Assembly (NCBI GenBank): GCA_030549335.1
Contig: CM060187.1
Span: 50,798,203-50,862,202, forward strand
Direction of reading: 5' to 3'
Source of the DNA: Pontederia crassipes
Lineage: Eukaryota; Streptophyta; Magnoliopsida; Commelinales; Pontederiaceae
DNA: 64,000 nucleotides
Shown in pieces: positions 53,558-64,000 of the stretch. Each line of letters begins with the position of its first letter. The first letter of the stretch is position 1. Below the pieces are notes generated by a model. It saw only the letters and a program-made list of their open reading frames with translations, did not search any database and was not told the origin of the DNA. A program made the position numbers and the translations under genes.

Positions 53558-54003
53558 GTTTGGTTGGAGAATATTTTCAACCGACGTAAATTAATAGAAT
53601 ATGATGTTTTAAAAAAGGTAAATATATTCTTATTCTTAGTAGCATTTGATTGGATAATATCATAATTTAAAAATATAATATTTTATTACTAAAAAATTTT
53701 TATTATAAATGCTTTACATTTATTAATATTGATAATACAATAATAATACAATAATGATATATGGTGAAATTATAAAAAATAAAATAAACAATTAGAAAGT
53801 GGAAACGATATAATAGCGTTATTCTTTCATTTTGAAAGAATATAAATATTTTCGAGATAAAAATTATGGTATTGCATTTTTCAACATGGTTTCATAAAAA
53901 TGAAGTTTGACCGATATATTCTTATTCTTGGTGATGATTGACAATATTCTTAACAAGATATTCCATGATTTGTTGATTTCAAAAGAGTCCGGTCAGAAAG
54001 ATA

Positions 54004-54336
54004 TAACATATTTGCATTACAAATAGTGTACAACTGAATATTGGAAACACTTTGGAGTATTTTGGATAATAGAAGAAAAAAAAAACAAAGTTAATGCATC
54101 TTCTTGTATACTATAGCATATTTTCATATTTAACTTTGAAATTTATCAAACAACACCTATATTTAGTCCATACTTGAAAATTGTTCATTTTTTCTAATTT
54201 CTCGCATTTTATTTTTATTTTATTTTCAATATGACTTTAACTTCTCCTTGGCTAGCCAAGGCTGATTGCTTTCCGGCCTTCCATAGGTGGAAGGGCCCTC
54301 ACTTCCACCTCGCTATTTTCCAAAGGAAGGATGGGT
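54004..54336. repeat. Copy 2 of a dispersed direct duplication
   Basis: It matches 53226-53557 over its length, including TTGGAAACACTTTGGAGTA, CAAACAACACCTATATTTAG and ACTTCTCCTTGGCTAG. The pair could be a segmental duplication or two copies of an unknown repeat. LTRs seem unlikely because there are no TG...CA ends. Confidence 0.85.
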
Positions 54337-55084
54337 CGTCTTTTTATTTATATATTATCATGTAGTACCGGTTGACATTGAAATAGAACATTATATATAT
54401 AATTCAATGATTATGATATTATATTTTGATTTTTTCTATTTGGTAGATAAAAAATAATTCAAGAATTAAAGGCACGATACAAAATAACTGATAAATTGAA
54501 GTGCTGATAAGTATTTTAATGACTGAAGCAGTTACATGTTTGGTAATAAAAAAATTTATAAATTACTATTTTAATAAAATGACCAAAAAATTATTAATAT
54601 TATGATAGATGAAATATATGAAAAAAGTTATGTATATTATAAGGGTAAAATAGTACATTTATTCATCAAATTGATCATTTTTTCTCACACAAAATAAGTT
54701 GGGGTCTCCCAGTTTATTTTTTCTGACTTATAAACAGTTAAGTGGTTATCAATTCTTTTTATCAGTTATCAAACAGGGAGATAACTTTAAAATTATTTAT
54801 AAATCATTTTAAATGACTTATAAGCTTAGTCAAATAGGTCCTAAATTATCCTTTTATGTTAGCACCTCAAAAAAGAAGAATCCACCATACATAGGCATAT
54901 ATCTCCATGATAGAGTATCTATAAATAATGAAATTATTTTTTAGGTCTATTTTGATGGATGTTTGGCTATAATTTTTTGAATTAAAATACTAATCCAATG
55001 GATAATTCATATCCAAACAAACCATTAAGGACCCATTGTCAATCTATAGTTATACCTAAGAGAAGTAAAAAATAAAATAAAATG

Positions 55085-55089
<5 letters not shown>

Positions 55090-55126
<37 letters not shown>
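55090..55126. repeat. (TA)n microsatellite
   Basis: Alternating TA tract. Confidence 0.95.
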
Positions 55127-55130
<4 letters not shown>

Positions 55131-56528
55131 GTGATTCTATCATTGGATTAAAATTTTGTTGGTGCATCTTAATCTTTAAAGTCAACATAACTTTACTTGA
55201 TTGATATTGCCATAACATCATCAAACTATTCAAATGATTACACATTATATATATAATATAATATAATATAATGTATATGTGAAGCATCTTTTGCTTCACA
55301 TCGTGTGAAGCACAATCTCAATCGTCCAGATCAAATCTGATGGCTAATATAAAAGCACATGAAATTTTATCTATATCTCGTAAGTTTTTCTTTACATTTT
55401 GTGAGATTTTCCACCTCCACCCCCTCTCTCTTTCCCGTCTCCCTCTCTCTGCTGAAGCTCTCCCCTCTCTCGATCCGAGCGATCCAGGCGAGAGCTCCGA
55501 TGCCGGCGATCTAGGGCGCCCTCTTTCTCTCTCCTTCGATCTCGGTATACCTCAAACAGAAAAAGGTAGAAGATGAGAAAATTAGCGAAGAAGGAAACGT
55601 TCAACTTATAACTGGAATAAAACTATTATTCCAAACTTAAATGCTAATTTGAAATGGATTAAAAAAGGATACGAAATTTTCTTTGTCATTGAGACCCTCT
55701 ACATCCGACTAATTCAATGTTAGAATAGGAATAATCGCAACTTTATTTTGCATTAAAATTGTATCCCCCCAAATCCTTTCTCTGATATATCTCTCACCAT
55801 GTAGTTTCTCTCAACTGATCTACTAAATACTAATCAAACCCATTACCCTCCCACTCGAATGGTGACAAACTTTGCCACTCTGTCCCTCGCTGGTCCTGGC
55901 CGGCGAAAATGGGATTCAGCTTTGGGTCGTCTCTTCTCCTTTCTCTCACCAACCTTTCTACAGGCAGGTAGGCTCCTCCCTCTGCTGCCTTTTTCTCCTT
56001 TTGCTTTCTCAAACCACAGTGCACTGCTTGTGCTGCTGCCCACTGGCACCGGTCTAACTCTACAAACCCAAAGAATACAAAAAATAAATTAATGAAAAGA
56101 TGAAAAATAAAACAGCTCAGCAGCTTGCTACGGATTGGAAAGCTGCAATTGCGTGCAGTGTTGCTGCTGCTGCTGACGCCTGTGTTGGTTAGTTATACTC
56201 GTAACCCCTTGACTTGATTCTTCTCCATGTCACTCGCATTCTGGTGAGCGTGCTGTTAAATCATACGATACACAGTTCTGATGAATGATTGGATCTACGG
56301 CCTCATGTATGCAGTGTGTACACGCGGCGACCTTCTCTTGGCCGGAAATCGCATTATGGGTGCTCCAAGCGCCATGATCCGTTCGTTACGTGTTTGTTAA
56401 ATGAACTGAATGGCGGTACCAGACATTTTCAACTAAACCAAGTGGTCGACTGGCTACGTAGTGGCAGCGGACTACGCACCAAGTGAATGGCGGTATCAGA
56501 AACATTCAATTAAATGGTGACCTTCTCT

Positions 56529-56696
56529 TGGCTTAGTGGCAGCAAATTACGTTCCGGGTGGTTGACAGGCTAGTAACTCAGGATTGATTTTTGAAGCTGT
56601 CGCGTTGATCAGGGATATTATTTTCGTCGCTCGAATCCTGACATCGGATTAGTCGACACCGGTGGATCCCAGACCATGTGACCGAAAAAAAAAGAA
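56529..56696 (+). mobile_element. Possible tRNA-derived SINE
   Basis: TGGCTTAGTGG at 56529 fits the pol III A box, CGCTCGAATCC near 56626 resembles a B box, and the segment ends in GGATCCCAGACCATGTGACC followed by an A run. The boxes are further apart than usual, so this may be a rearranged or chance arrangement. Confidence 0.3.
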
Positions 56697-57630
56697 ACAT
56701 TCAACTATAAACCAAGGATGGTTGATCATATAGCCGGTGTGCTCGGATCGTTGGATGTAACTAATTTTAATTAAAATTTATTCATATGGCTCTCTGTCAC
56801 TGAATTAATATAGAAACCAAAAAAATGAGAAAGCTTTCGGAGTGTCAAAAAACAAAGAATAAAAGACTCCAATCAAGATAGAGCCCATAAATCTCGGTAT
56901 GTAACATCTGGTTGTGATACATGAGTGGCTTATCTATGGCATTCAATATTAACAACAAGGGGACATGTTAAAAATATAATAAATAAAAAATATTTCTCCT
57001 CGTGGACCAATCAAATCATTCAGGTCATAGAGCTCACGAGCAATGTATGCGACCATTTTAGCTAGGCTCCGGCTTCCTTGGTGCCCTGACAGCGAGCAGA
57101 GAAAGGCTCCAAAGTTGCATTCTGTCTGGTTCTTATATACGTTTGACACTGTTGATCACAATTTCTCATAATATCACCAGAAGGGGGTCTGAGACTCTAC
57201 AAAAGATCACAAAGGTCAAGTTCTTGGAACCGACAGAGAGTTTTCCATTTCTATACATGTTTTGTCTGCTATGCCTCAGTAAATTGTTGACTTTTATGTC
57301 TAGACGACTAGTGAGATTTTTTTATCCTGTCGACAATATAGTCAAATGCATCCTTTCTACTCAGTGAGAAAAAAAAGGAAGGGAAGGAAGAGAAGGTGAA
57401 TAAATTTATTTAGTTTGGTTGAATTTATAATTAAAAGAAAAGAAAGGTAAAGACTCATTAAATATATAATTGAAATATATATTCATATTTAATTTTATAA
57501 ACTTTAGATATGATACACATATGAAAGATAAAATTATCTAAGTAAAATTATTACAGATCTCCATTATCTTTTCTTCTCATTATTCATATCATCCGATCAA
57601 GATTAACTATTCTTTTTTATTTTCTTTCAT

Positions 57631-57656
57631 CCCCCCCCCCCCCCCCCCCCCCCCCC
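57631..57656. repeat. Poly-C run
   Basis: 26 uninterrupted C. The exact length may be affected by assembly error. Confidence 0.9.
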
Positions 57657-57959
57657 ATCTTTTTACTTACCTTAGTATGGCACTCTGGAACATGAGTTTG
57701 CAACCGAATTTCACTCCGTTGTCCAAGCACCACAATGTATTGGCCATATGATCTGTCCAAGAGATGATGTATCATTCATGTGCTCGCCTGAAACAAGAGT
57801 ATAACTCAGTTCTTATTTGAATCCAACTACCTGCAGGATTCCTGATTAAATCATTTTGTCTAACAAGCAAGTGTAGCTAGTGCCCTGCTGCATATGCATT
57901 ATCAAGTGTGGTGTACTTTCTGATTTTAGATTAAACAAATATAAATTCACCAAGTTCAT

Positions 57960-60460
57960 TAGTTTTGTGATTTTCCTTGCATGTAGCAAGTAAAAAGCTC
58001 AAAAGCATGTGCATCAGGTTCGATGAACTGTGTAGATATGGCGCTAAGTGGTGCACTGATGCTAGTAACCGCACCATCATATTTCTCCTTTCTTGGAGTT
58101 ACATGATGTGTAGAGACCGTTTCTGCAACGAGTTGCAAACCTTCTTCAACGAGTCCAGCATGAATAGACGCAGACAAAAGGCCAGTGAAGGCTCTCTTGT
58201 CCTCTGTCTGTATGTCCAGGAGATGCATATTCTTGTAGAGTCTGAGAGCCTGGCTTCACCACGAGATGAGTACTCAGATATCAAAGCATTGTAGAGAAGC
58301 AACTTTCTGTCTGGCTTCACCATTCTGAATGCACTTACTTGTAAGATCTATACTTCTGCATTTTGCACACATATCAATGAGAGATGTTGCAACAAAATAC
58401 GATGATAAGAGCCCATGTCTCATGATGTGTTCATGAATCCCTTCCATAAGAGAATCAGACAACATTTGTACTGCCAATTGGCTTGAACCTAATGCTCTCC
58501 TTTGAGCATAGCGATCAATTGCTTCTTATCCACATTTTGAGCTAACTCATAGATGCGTGGTCCATATGATAAAATTAAGAGAGGAACCATTGACTTGAAT
58601 CTATATGAACATATCTTTAGCACCATTCATCTGGCCACTACATAGGAAACCCAATATAACAGGAAAATGAAACCACTTGGTGGTATGTTCTCTAGCTGCA
58701 TCTGATGGAAAAGCTTCTAAGCCTTGTCAGTCATACCATATTGTACATAAGAGAAATCATTCCGATCCAAAGCACCAAATGTTTTGGATTTCCATGTACT
58801 ATCAAATAAAAGTCTCTCACGGTCAATCCTACCACAATTTGCATTTAAGCCAGATTCAATTGCTATTTCTAATGGAATAATCATGCCTTACTTTTCTAGT
58901 TTTTAGGTTGCATGAACCTGCAGAGGCAGCTATGATGGATGTCAAAGTCACACGATCAAAGTGGTAATTCCGTTGATCATCTGTTGGCAGGTAGACAACA
59001 CTTTGTTAAACTGTTCTACACAGCCCGAGAATGAGCAAGTTCCAAGTCAGGACATCTTTATCGACCATTCAAGTGAAAAGGAACTCAACCTCCTCGAACA
59101 ATCCTACCGTAAGACAGAAGTTTTTTTATAGAATTACCTCAGATGCTATAGGGTTGGAGGCAGGAACTGCTTGGCCTTGTTTACCTTCAAGTAAATCCTG
59201 CAGAAGCAGATAGAAAACTCGAGCCTATGACTCGAGATCAAGATTATCAAAATCGCGATCTTGATAGTAAGATCATAAGATCTTACGATCCTACCTAGGA
59301 TCGGCGATCTCGATCTCAACTTTGAAATCGTTTTTGTAGGATCGGTAGGATCGTAATAGCAAGATCGTAAGATCCTATCGATCCTACTAATCCAATTTTT
59401 TTTTTAATTTTTTTGTTTTGTTTTTTAAATTTTCACCAATTACAACATGATTTTTTTTTAGAAATAAAATTAAGAAAAAGGTTATTGGTTATAATTAAAA
59501 TTTTAAAAATATTTTTTGCACAAAATAACTCTATTATAAATGTATATTAAGAATTATTATATAATGATATTTCATATTCACCATATTATTGCCATTTTTT
59601 GTCAATCTATATTAAATTATTATTATTATATAAATAGTATATATATCATTTGTAACAAATCTTAATAGGATAGTACTCAAGATAACATTATTTATAATTT
59701 AAAATATTACAAATTTATTTAAAAAAATATTATTTTACATAATTTTATATATTCAACTATTATTTTAATATATAGGTAGGATCTTACGATCCTCGATCCG
59801 ATCTTATCTTACGGACCCCTTCCGATCTTACATAAGATCCCTATCTTGACTACCTTGCTCGAGATGGTAGCATTTCTAGCATGCTCATATGATGAAACAG
59901 TTCCCAGGTCTTCTGGTGGAGAGCATAATGAAAATCTGCCACAAGAATTGAATTCCGTGCGATCAGATTCTTCTCAGGCATATCCTTGGATATCTTACAT
60001 GCCTGATAGATAATCCATACATTCTACATAGAAATCCACGAGACCGTTCAGCATGTAGATACAACCAGCAAAACTCATCTTCAAGGCACATTTATGAACT
60101 CCTTCGCCAAATCCGACCAATTGACAAATCGGACAGGACTTCAAGGCATCCGGGATGGCCTCCATCTCCTGGAATGCCAGCAAAACACCCTCGCAGGGTA
60201 GCCCGACCGACCCAAGAGTGTGGATTTTGGTGGCCTTGGGGTAGAGCGTTCTCCTACACTCAACACTGCAACACCTCCCCGTAGATCTCGAGGTCGACGA
60301 GGAGGCCATGGAGATCCATCTTGGGCAGCAGCCATGAAAGCTCCGTCAAGTCGGCCTTCTTTGCCCAGGGAGGAGATGCTTTGGAGGTAGGACGTGAAGG
60401 GGATCTCAGGACTCCAATGCGGTTGCAGGGCCACGCGGCCGTGGCTTTAGGCGGCAAGGA
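57960..60460 (-). pseudogene. CRR21: Broken pentatricopeptide-repeat gene, CRR21-like
   Basis: In Arabidopsis CRR21 is a chloroplast PPR protein needed to edit the ndhD transcript. The minus strand here carries its blocks in order but in shifting frames: TSYLQSISSLGKEGRLDGA, MDLHGLLVDLEIYGEVLQ (60450-60260); GFGEGVHKCALKMS (about 60115); MPEKNLIARNSI (about 59950); MVDKDVLTWNLLI (about 59060); GRIDRERLLFDST and FHQMQLENIPPS (58830-58680); HEHIMRHGLLSSYFVATSLI (about 58400); LLLYNALISEYSSRGEA (about 58290). At least six frame changes or stops occur. A section after EIYGEVLQ (the repeat expected to start GKQIHARI) and another between the QLENIPPS and HEHIMRHG blocks are missing. A hAT element interrupts it at 59239-59857. 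It cannot make a full protein. The identity comes from remembered family sequence, not a search. Confidence 0.82.
59239..59857. mobile_element. hAT-type MITE inserted in the PPR pseudogene
   Basis: The left end is CAAGATTATCAAAATCGCG, and the right end inverted is CAAGGTAGTCAAGATAGGG. Further GATCTTACGATCCTAC motifs are mirrored inside both ends. The flanks are an identical 8-bp CTCGAGAT at 59231-59238 and 59858-59865, as hAT elements produce. The 619-bp element has an AT-rich centre and no transposase. The PPR coding blocks continue on both sides of it. Confidence 0.93.
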
Positions 60461-60509
60461 CGAAGGTTTTTCAGAATTGTCGGTGGAGAGGAAAAGGCCG
60501 AACAAGGTC

Positions 60510-61722
60510 CATCACCTAACAGGAGAAGCGACAAAAAGGAAAGTTATGTTAGGTACTACTCTTTTGTCTTCTTCTCAAGTTATCATAGTAAAATCTTATA
60601 AAAGTTAAGCTTGATTGGCACAATTAGTGGAGCTAGTAGCCTCACATTTAATTTCTGGAGTCAAAGAATATGGTTTTACTATTTATCTCGACTTCGAATT
60701 AGTCAGTCGTCATGCTTGGGCATAAAAAATCTTATAAAAGATGAATAATATGCATATAAATTTTGGTCACAGAGTAGGCGTATATAGCGTAAAATATAAA
60801 ATAATTGAGATAACATATACCTCATTTTTTTAATGTTCGGAATTAGTATTTGATTAATTTAATGTTGGAGCACGACTGCAATTACACTCGTTAGCTAGAC
60901 GACTCTAAAAATTAAATCCGTAGTCACTAACTTTTGGGGCGTTTTTATTTTTTGATGGAATAAAAAATGCTCCAGCCTAATTCTTAGCATCAGATTGTAT
61001 TTAAATTAGCATGTAATTATGATAAAAAATAATTGTTCGAGTTGTGTGTAAGATTTTGATTTATATTATTTAAACACAACCTTTCTTTCCTCAAATTGAA
61101 TGTGTTGGGGAAAATTTGTTCTCAATTTTTTTCAGTATTGCCTTTTCTTTTTTTTTTCTTTGATGCAATCCTAAATTAAGAGTAAGTTATGAAATTGACT
61201 GGAGAACAAAGTTATGAAATTGACTGAAATGGTTCCTTTGCATTTTGATTACTGTGTGATACTGTTTGATTTCCTACCAACGTGGTTTGACTTGAAACTC
61301 ATAAGAAGAGGTGAAGTGATCAAGCTTCTGAAACTGCGGTAATACTAAAAAATGGTTTCACTCATAAGTTAAATTTATCTCATCCATTAGATTTTTAATA
61401 TTCGGCATCGTAAAAAAAAATCATTAGTGTTGATGGACACAACATAGAGAATAAAAAGTTGCGTATATTTGGATCAATATGTATAGTTTCTCTCAAAATA
61501 CAATGATACAAAACTTACTATGATACAAAGAAGAAATATGTTAAATAGCACTCGATACATTTTGATGCAGTACTGTCTTTGCCTTAGTAATGCCGCAAAT
61601 GGCACGGTATACACACTTTAAGTAGCGTTGGACGTTTAGATTTCGGTAATACATACTTCTCCAACCATTCCTTCCTAGAGAAAATTCAACAATACGCATA
61701 CGAGCTCTGGTTAATGCCTTCT
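60510..61722. other. Intergenic DNA downstream of the ABCG gene
   Basis: AT-rich sequence between the broken PPR gene and the ABCG stop codon. The last few hundred bases likely contain the ABCG 3' untranslated region. Nothing else was recognised. Confidence 0.6.
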
Positions 61723-64000
61723 TCACCTCTTTTGGAAGTTGAATGTTCGGATGGCGAATGCGAACAGGAAGGCGAAGAGGACGGTGAAGGATACGACCAC
61801 CACGGCAACCACCCCCAAGAAGTCATGCTTGAATCCAAAATAATCCCTCACAAATTGCTGGACAGTTTGGTCGTTGGACATCGTCTCTGTGATGTCTCCA
61901 AATTGGGAAGCAATCAGCCCATACAAGGTCCATGCGACAGGGCATATCCAGTAGTACCATCTCCACCAGATAGGAATTCTCTGTTCACAGGAGGAGAAAT
62001 GAGACGTCATTCAAATGTCAAGCAATCAATCAACTAATATAACTATGAATATAATGTATGGGCTAGCAGTGAATGAGGCCAAGAACTTACAGGTCGTGGA
62101 ATAAGGAAGCCAGAGAAGAGGTTCCAAAGGCCATAGAAAGCAGCAGAGACGATGGCAGCGACATTGTGATTAGGTGTCAAGCCGACGGCCATCATTCCGT
62201 AGAAGGTGAAATAGAGCAGTGTGAAGTACATGAAGAATATGTACCAGAAGAACTTGGCAACTGTCCACTCAAACCCAATCATCGCGTAGACGATGACACC
62301 ATATATCAAAGCCTGAAACAAGACGTATGGAAGCTCGATGAACACCTGCATATGAAGAACAAATGGTGGTCAGCAATTATACATATATCGGGGTACAACA
62401 GAGCTCATGCAAGAGTCTAATCTACAGCATATGCAGTCTGTGGTACGCAGTCTGTTCTCAAGGGAATGCTTACTTGTCCGAAGGCATAGGGCAAAGCTGA
62501 GTACATTCCTGCTCCTCTCTCCCTATAGAAGACTGATCGTTCAATGGCCACAACTGGTTGAACAGATGAAGAGTTTTGTATTCCAATGAACAAAACGGCA
62601 GCATACATCGAACCCATTGCATTGAATAGATCTTGTTGCGTCTTCCTGTAAATGGTTAACAGCGTCAAGTCAATTAAACATCTCATTGAGGACACTTGAT
62701 TTCCGTATTATAGTTTCAGAAAAACAAGGAACATACCTCTTGGTGCCAAGATCCCAGAATATGGTTCCGAATAGCAGGGCGATGACTGCTGTGAAGAAGA
62801 ATCGCACTGCAGTATATGGAGGATTCCTCCAGTATGAAAGGCGTTGCTTCCAGAGACAAGCCATGCATTGAACAAGGAAAGATTGGGAGTATTGGGTCTC
62901 GAAATGGAGATCACTTGAACCAGGGGGAGGTGAGCTAAGTTCCTTGATGAGAGCCTTGTTTCTCCTGCATTACATAATTTCCTTTTAGAACATGTTTCTA
63001 CCGGCCAATTTATGTTCTGAAGAAAATCAAGTATGAAGAGCACTTACTGGTAAAGTTCAGATTTCTTGTACAATTCTGCAAAGTTAACACCTAATATCCC
63101 TTCTTGTGCCTGTGAGGTGACTTCCAACATCCATGTTGCAGGATTGTAGCCATCTTCTATCTCAGGAACACCTTCGAATCCCTTTACAGAGGCATATGAT
63201 AAATCTCCATTAATTCATTATTTGTGATGGCTCATGCATGTGAAGCAAGTGTATGGCACCATATTCTTACCTCAAAGTATTCAATAAGATGAGCAGAATT
63301 ACGACCCAATGGACCAACATAAATTTCTTCTCCTCCTCGCTTCATAAGGAAGAGCTGCAATTCAAAAGGTAAATATGATCGCTGTTAAGTTTGATTCTTG
63401 GTCCTAGTAAAGAAATTTTTAACCACAATGATAGGAAAAACAGTTGCTCACCTCATCAAAGGCTTCAAATATGTCGATGCTGGGTTGGTGAATGGTGCAC
63501 ACAACTGTCCTTCCTGTGTCCACTGTGTTTCTCACAGTTCTCATGACAATGGCTGCAGCCCTTGCATCAAGTCCAGAGGTTGGTTCATCCATGAATATGA
63601 TTGAAGGATTGGCCACGAGCTCCACTGCAATTGTTAGTCTCTTCCTTTGCTCAGTAGACAAGCCATTGATGCCTGGCAGACCCACAAGTGCATCTCTCAA
63701 TGACGTAAGCTCCACTAGCTCCATCACCTCTTCAATGAACATCTGCACCCAATATTCTACCTCATTCAGGAATCATGGATTCAGATTGAAAAAGAAAAAG
63801 AAGAAACTTGATTCATTTTACGCATTCGAACCTTTCTTGTTTTAGAATCCACATCACTGGGAAGACGAAGCCATGCGGAGTACACGAGGGACTCATACAC
63901 TGTGACATGCGGTGAATGGATATCGTTTTGCTCACAGTACCCTGACACACGGGCAAAGGTTTCCTGCTTCTTCGGGTAACCAGATATGCTGATGTTTCCT
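61723..64000 (-). CDS. Full-size ABCG/PDR transporter, C-terminal half (partial at window edge)
   Basis: PDR-type ABCG proteins are plasma-membrane ATP-driven exporters of hormones, waxes, defence compounds or drugs. Eight minus-strand exons are visible: 64000-63832 (cut by the edge), 63742-63452, 63354-63271, 63181-63048, 62964-62737, 62645-62474, 62345-62091 and 61980-61723. All have GT-AG introns and give about 529 aa. They cover most of the second nucleotide-binding domain, with the signature [17 protein letters not shown], Walker [13 protein letters not shown] and the switch histidine in CTIHQPS. Then comes the second set of about six membrane helices, with family-typical [18 protein letters not shown]-like and [10 protein letters not shown] motifs. 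It ends FNFQKR. The Walker A motif and the N-terminal half lie outside the window. It resembles the ABCG36/PEN3 group, but the substrate cannot be inferred. No damage was seen. Confidence 0.95.

Larger units (their letters stand above)
54337..57958. other. Intergenic DNA with simple repeats and possible SINE
   Basis: A TA microsatellite lies at 55090-55126, a CT-rich patch at 55420-55550 and 26 consecutive C at 57631-57656. Around 55280 the motif GTGTGAAGCA occurs close to GAAGCA and TGCTTCAC, a short inverted arrangement. Open frames at 55340-56100 show no known domain. No gene is supported. Confidence 0.5.

Noticed and set aside
53226-54336. The paired 332-bp repeats as LTRs of a small retroelement
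   Set aside because: There are no TG...CA ends, primer site or polypurine tract, and the interior is only about 446 bp of unrelated AT-rich DNA.

Overview
This is nuclear DNA of a flowering plant. Genes are split by GT-AG introns, intergenic DNA is AT-rich, and plant transposons of most major kinds are present. The GC-rich first exons of the YUCCA and receptor-kinase genes and the GC-rich cargo of one transposon suggest a monocot, but I cannot name the species from sequence alone.

Four host genes can be reconstructed exon by exon. They are a YUCCA flavin monooxygenase for auxin synthesis (minus strand, 9142-11638, 4 exons, 416 aa), a chloroplast BASS2 sodium/pyruvate cotransporter (minus, 19136-23014, 13 exons, 413 aa), a subfamily-III leucine-rich-repeat receptor kinase with a degenerate catalytic loop (plus, 44057-47616, 2 exons, 660 aa), and the 3' half of a full-size ABCG/PDR transporter that runs off the right edge (minus, 61723-64000, 8 exons visible). 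A fifth gene, a CRR21-like pentatricopeptide-repeat protein, survives only as a broken copy (minus, about 57960-60460) and is split by a hAT transposon.

Layout. 1-5100: AT-rich DNA with two tiny plastid fragments joined at 1270-1368 and a 217-bp-period repeat at 4061-4436. 5124-6869: a small hAT element, then a Mutator-like element with a GC-rich core. 6880-9141: SSR-rich DNA with a possible transcript. 9142-12000: YUCCA and its promoter. 12000-19135: mostly noncoding, with a short CACTA element at 15347-16539. 19136-23014: BASS2. 23015-26640: noncoding. 26640-35400: a LINE remnant interrupted by a complete-length but decayed Copia retrotransposon (27262-35064). 35400-44056: AT-rich DNA with Helitron-like ends and a hAT-like inverted-repeat element. 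44057-47616: receptor kinase. 47617-57960: AT-rich DNA with a Helitron 3' end, a dispersed duplication and a possible SINE. 57960-60460: PPR pseudogene. 61723-64000: ABCG gene.

The genes do not form a functional cluster. I found no clear new biological system. The observations most worth following are the decayed CRR21-like gene, which may reflect loss of or redundancy in chloroplast NDH editing, the GC-rich MULE cargo, and the nested transposon history.
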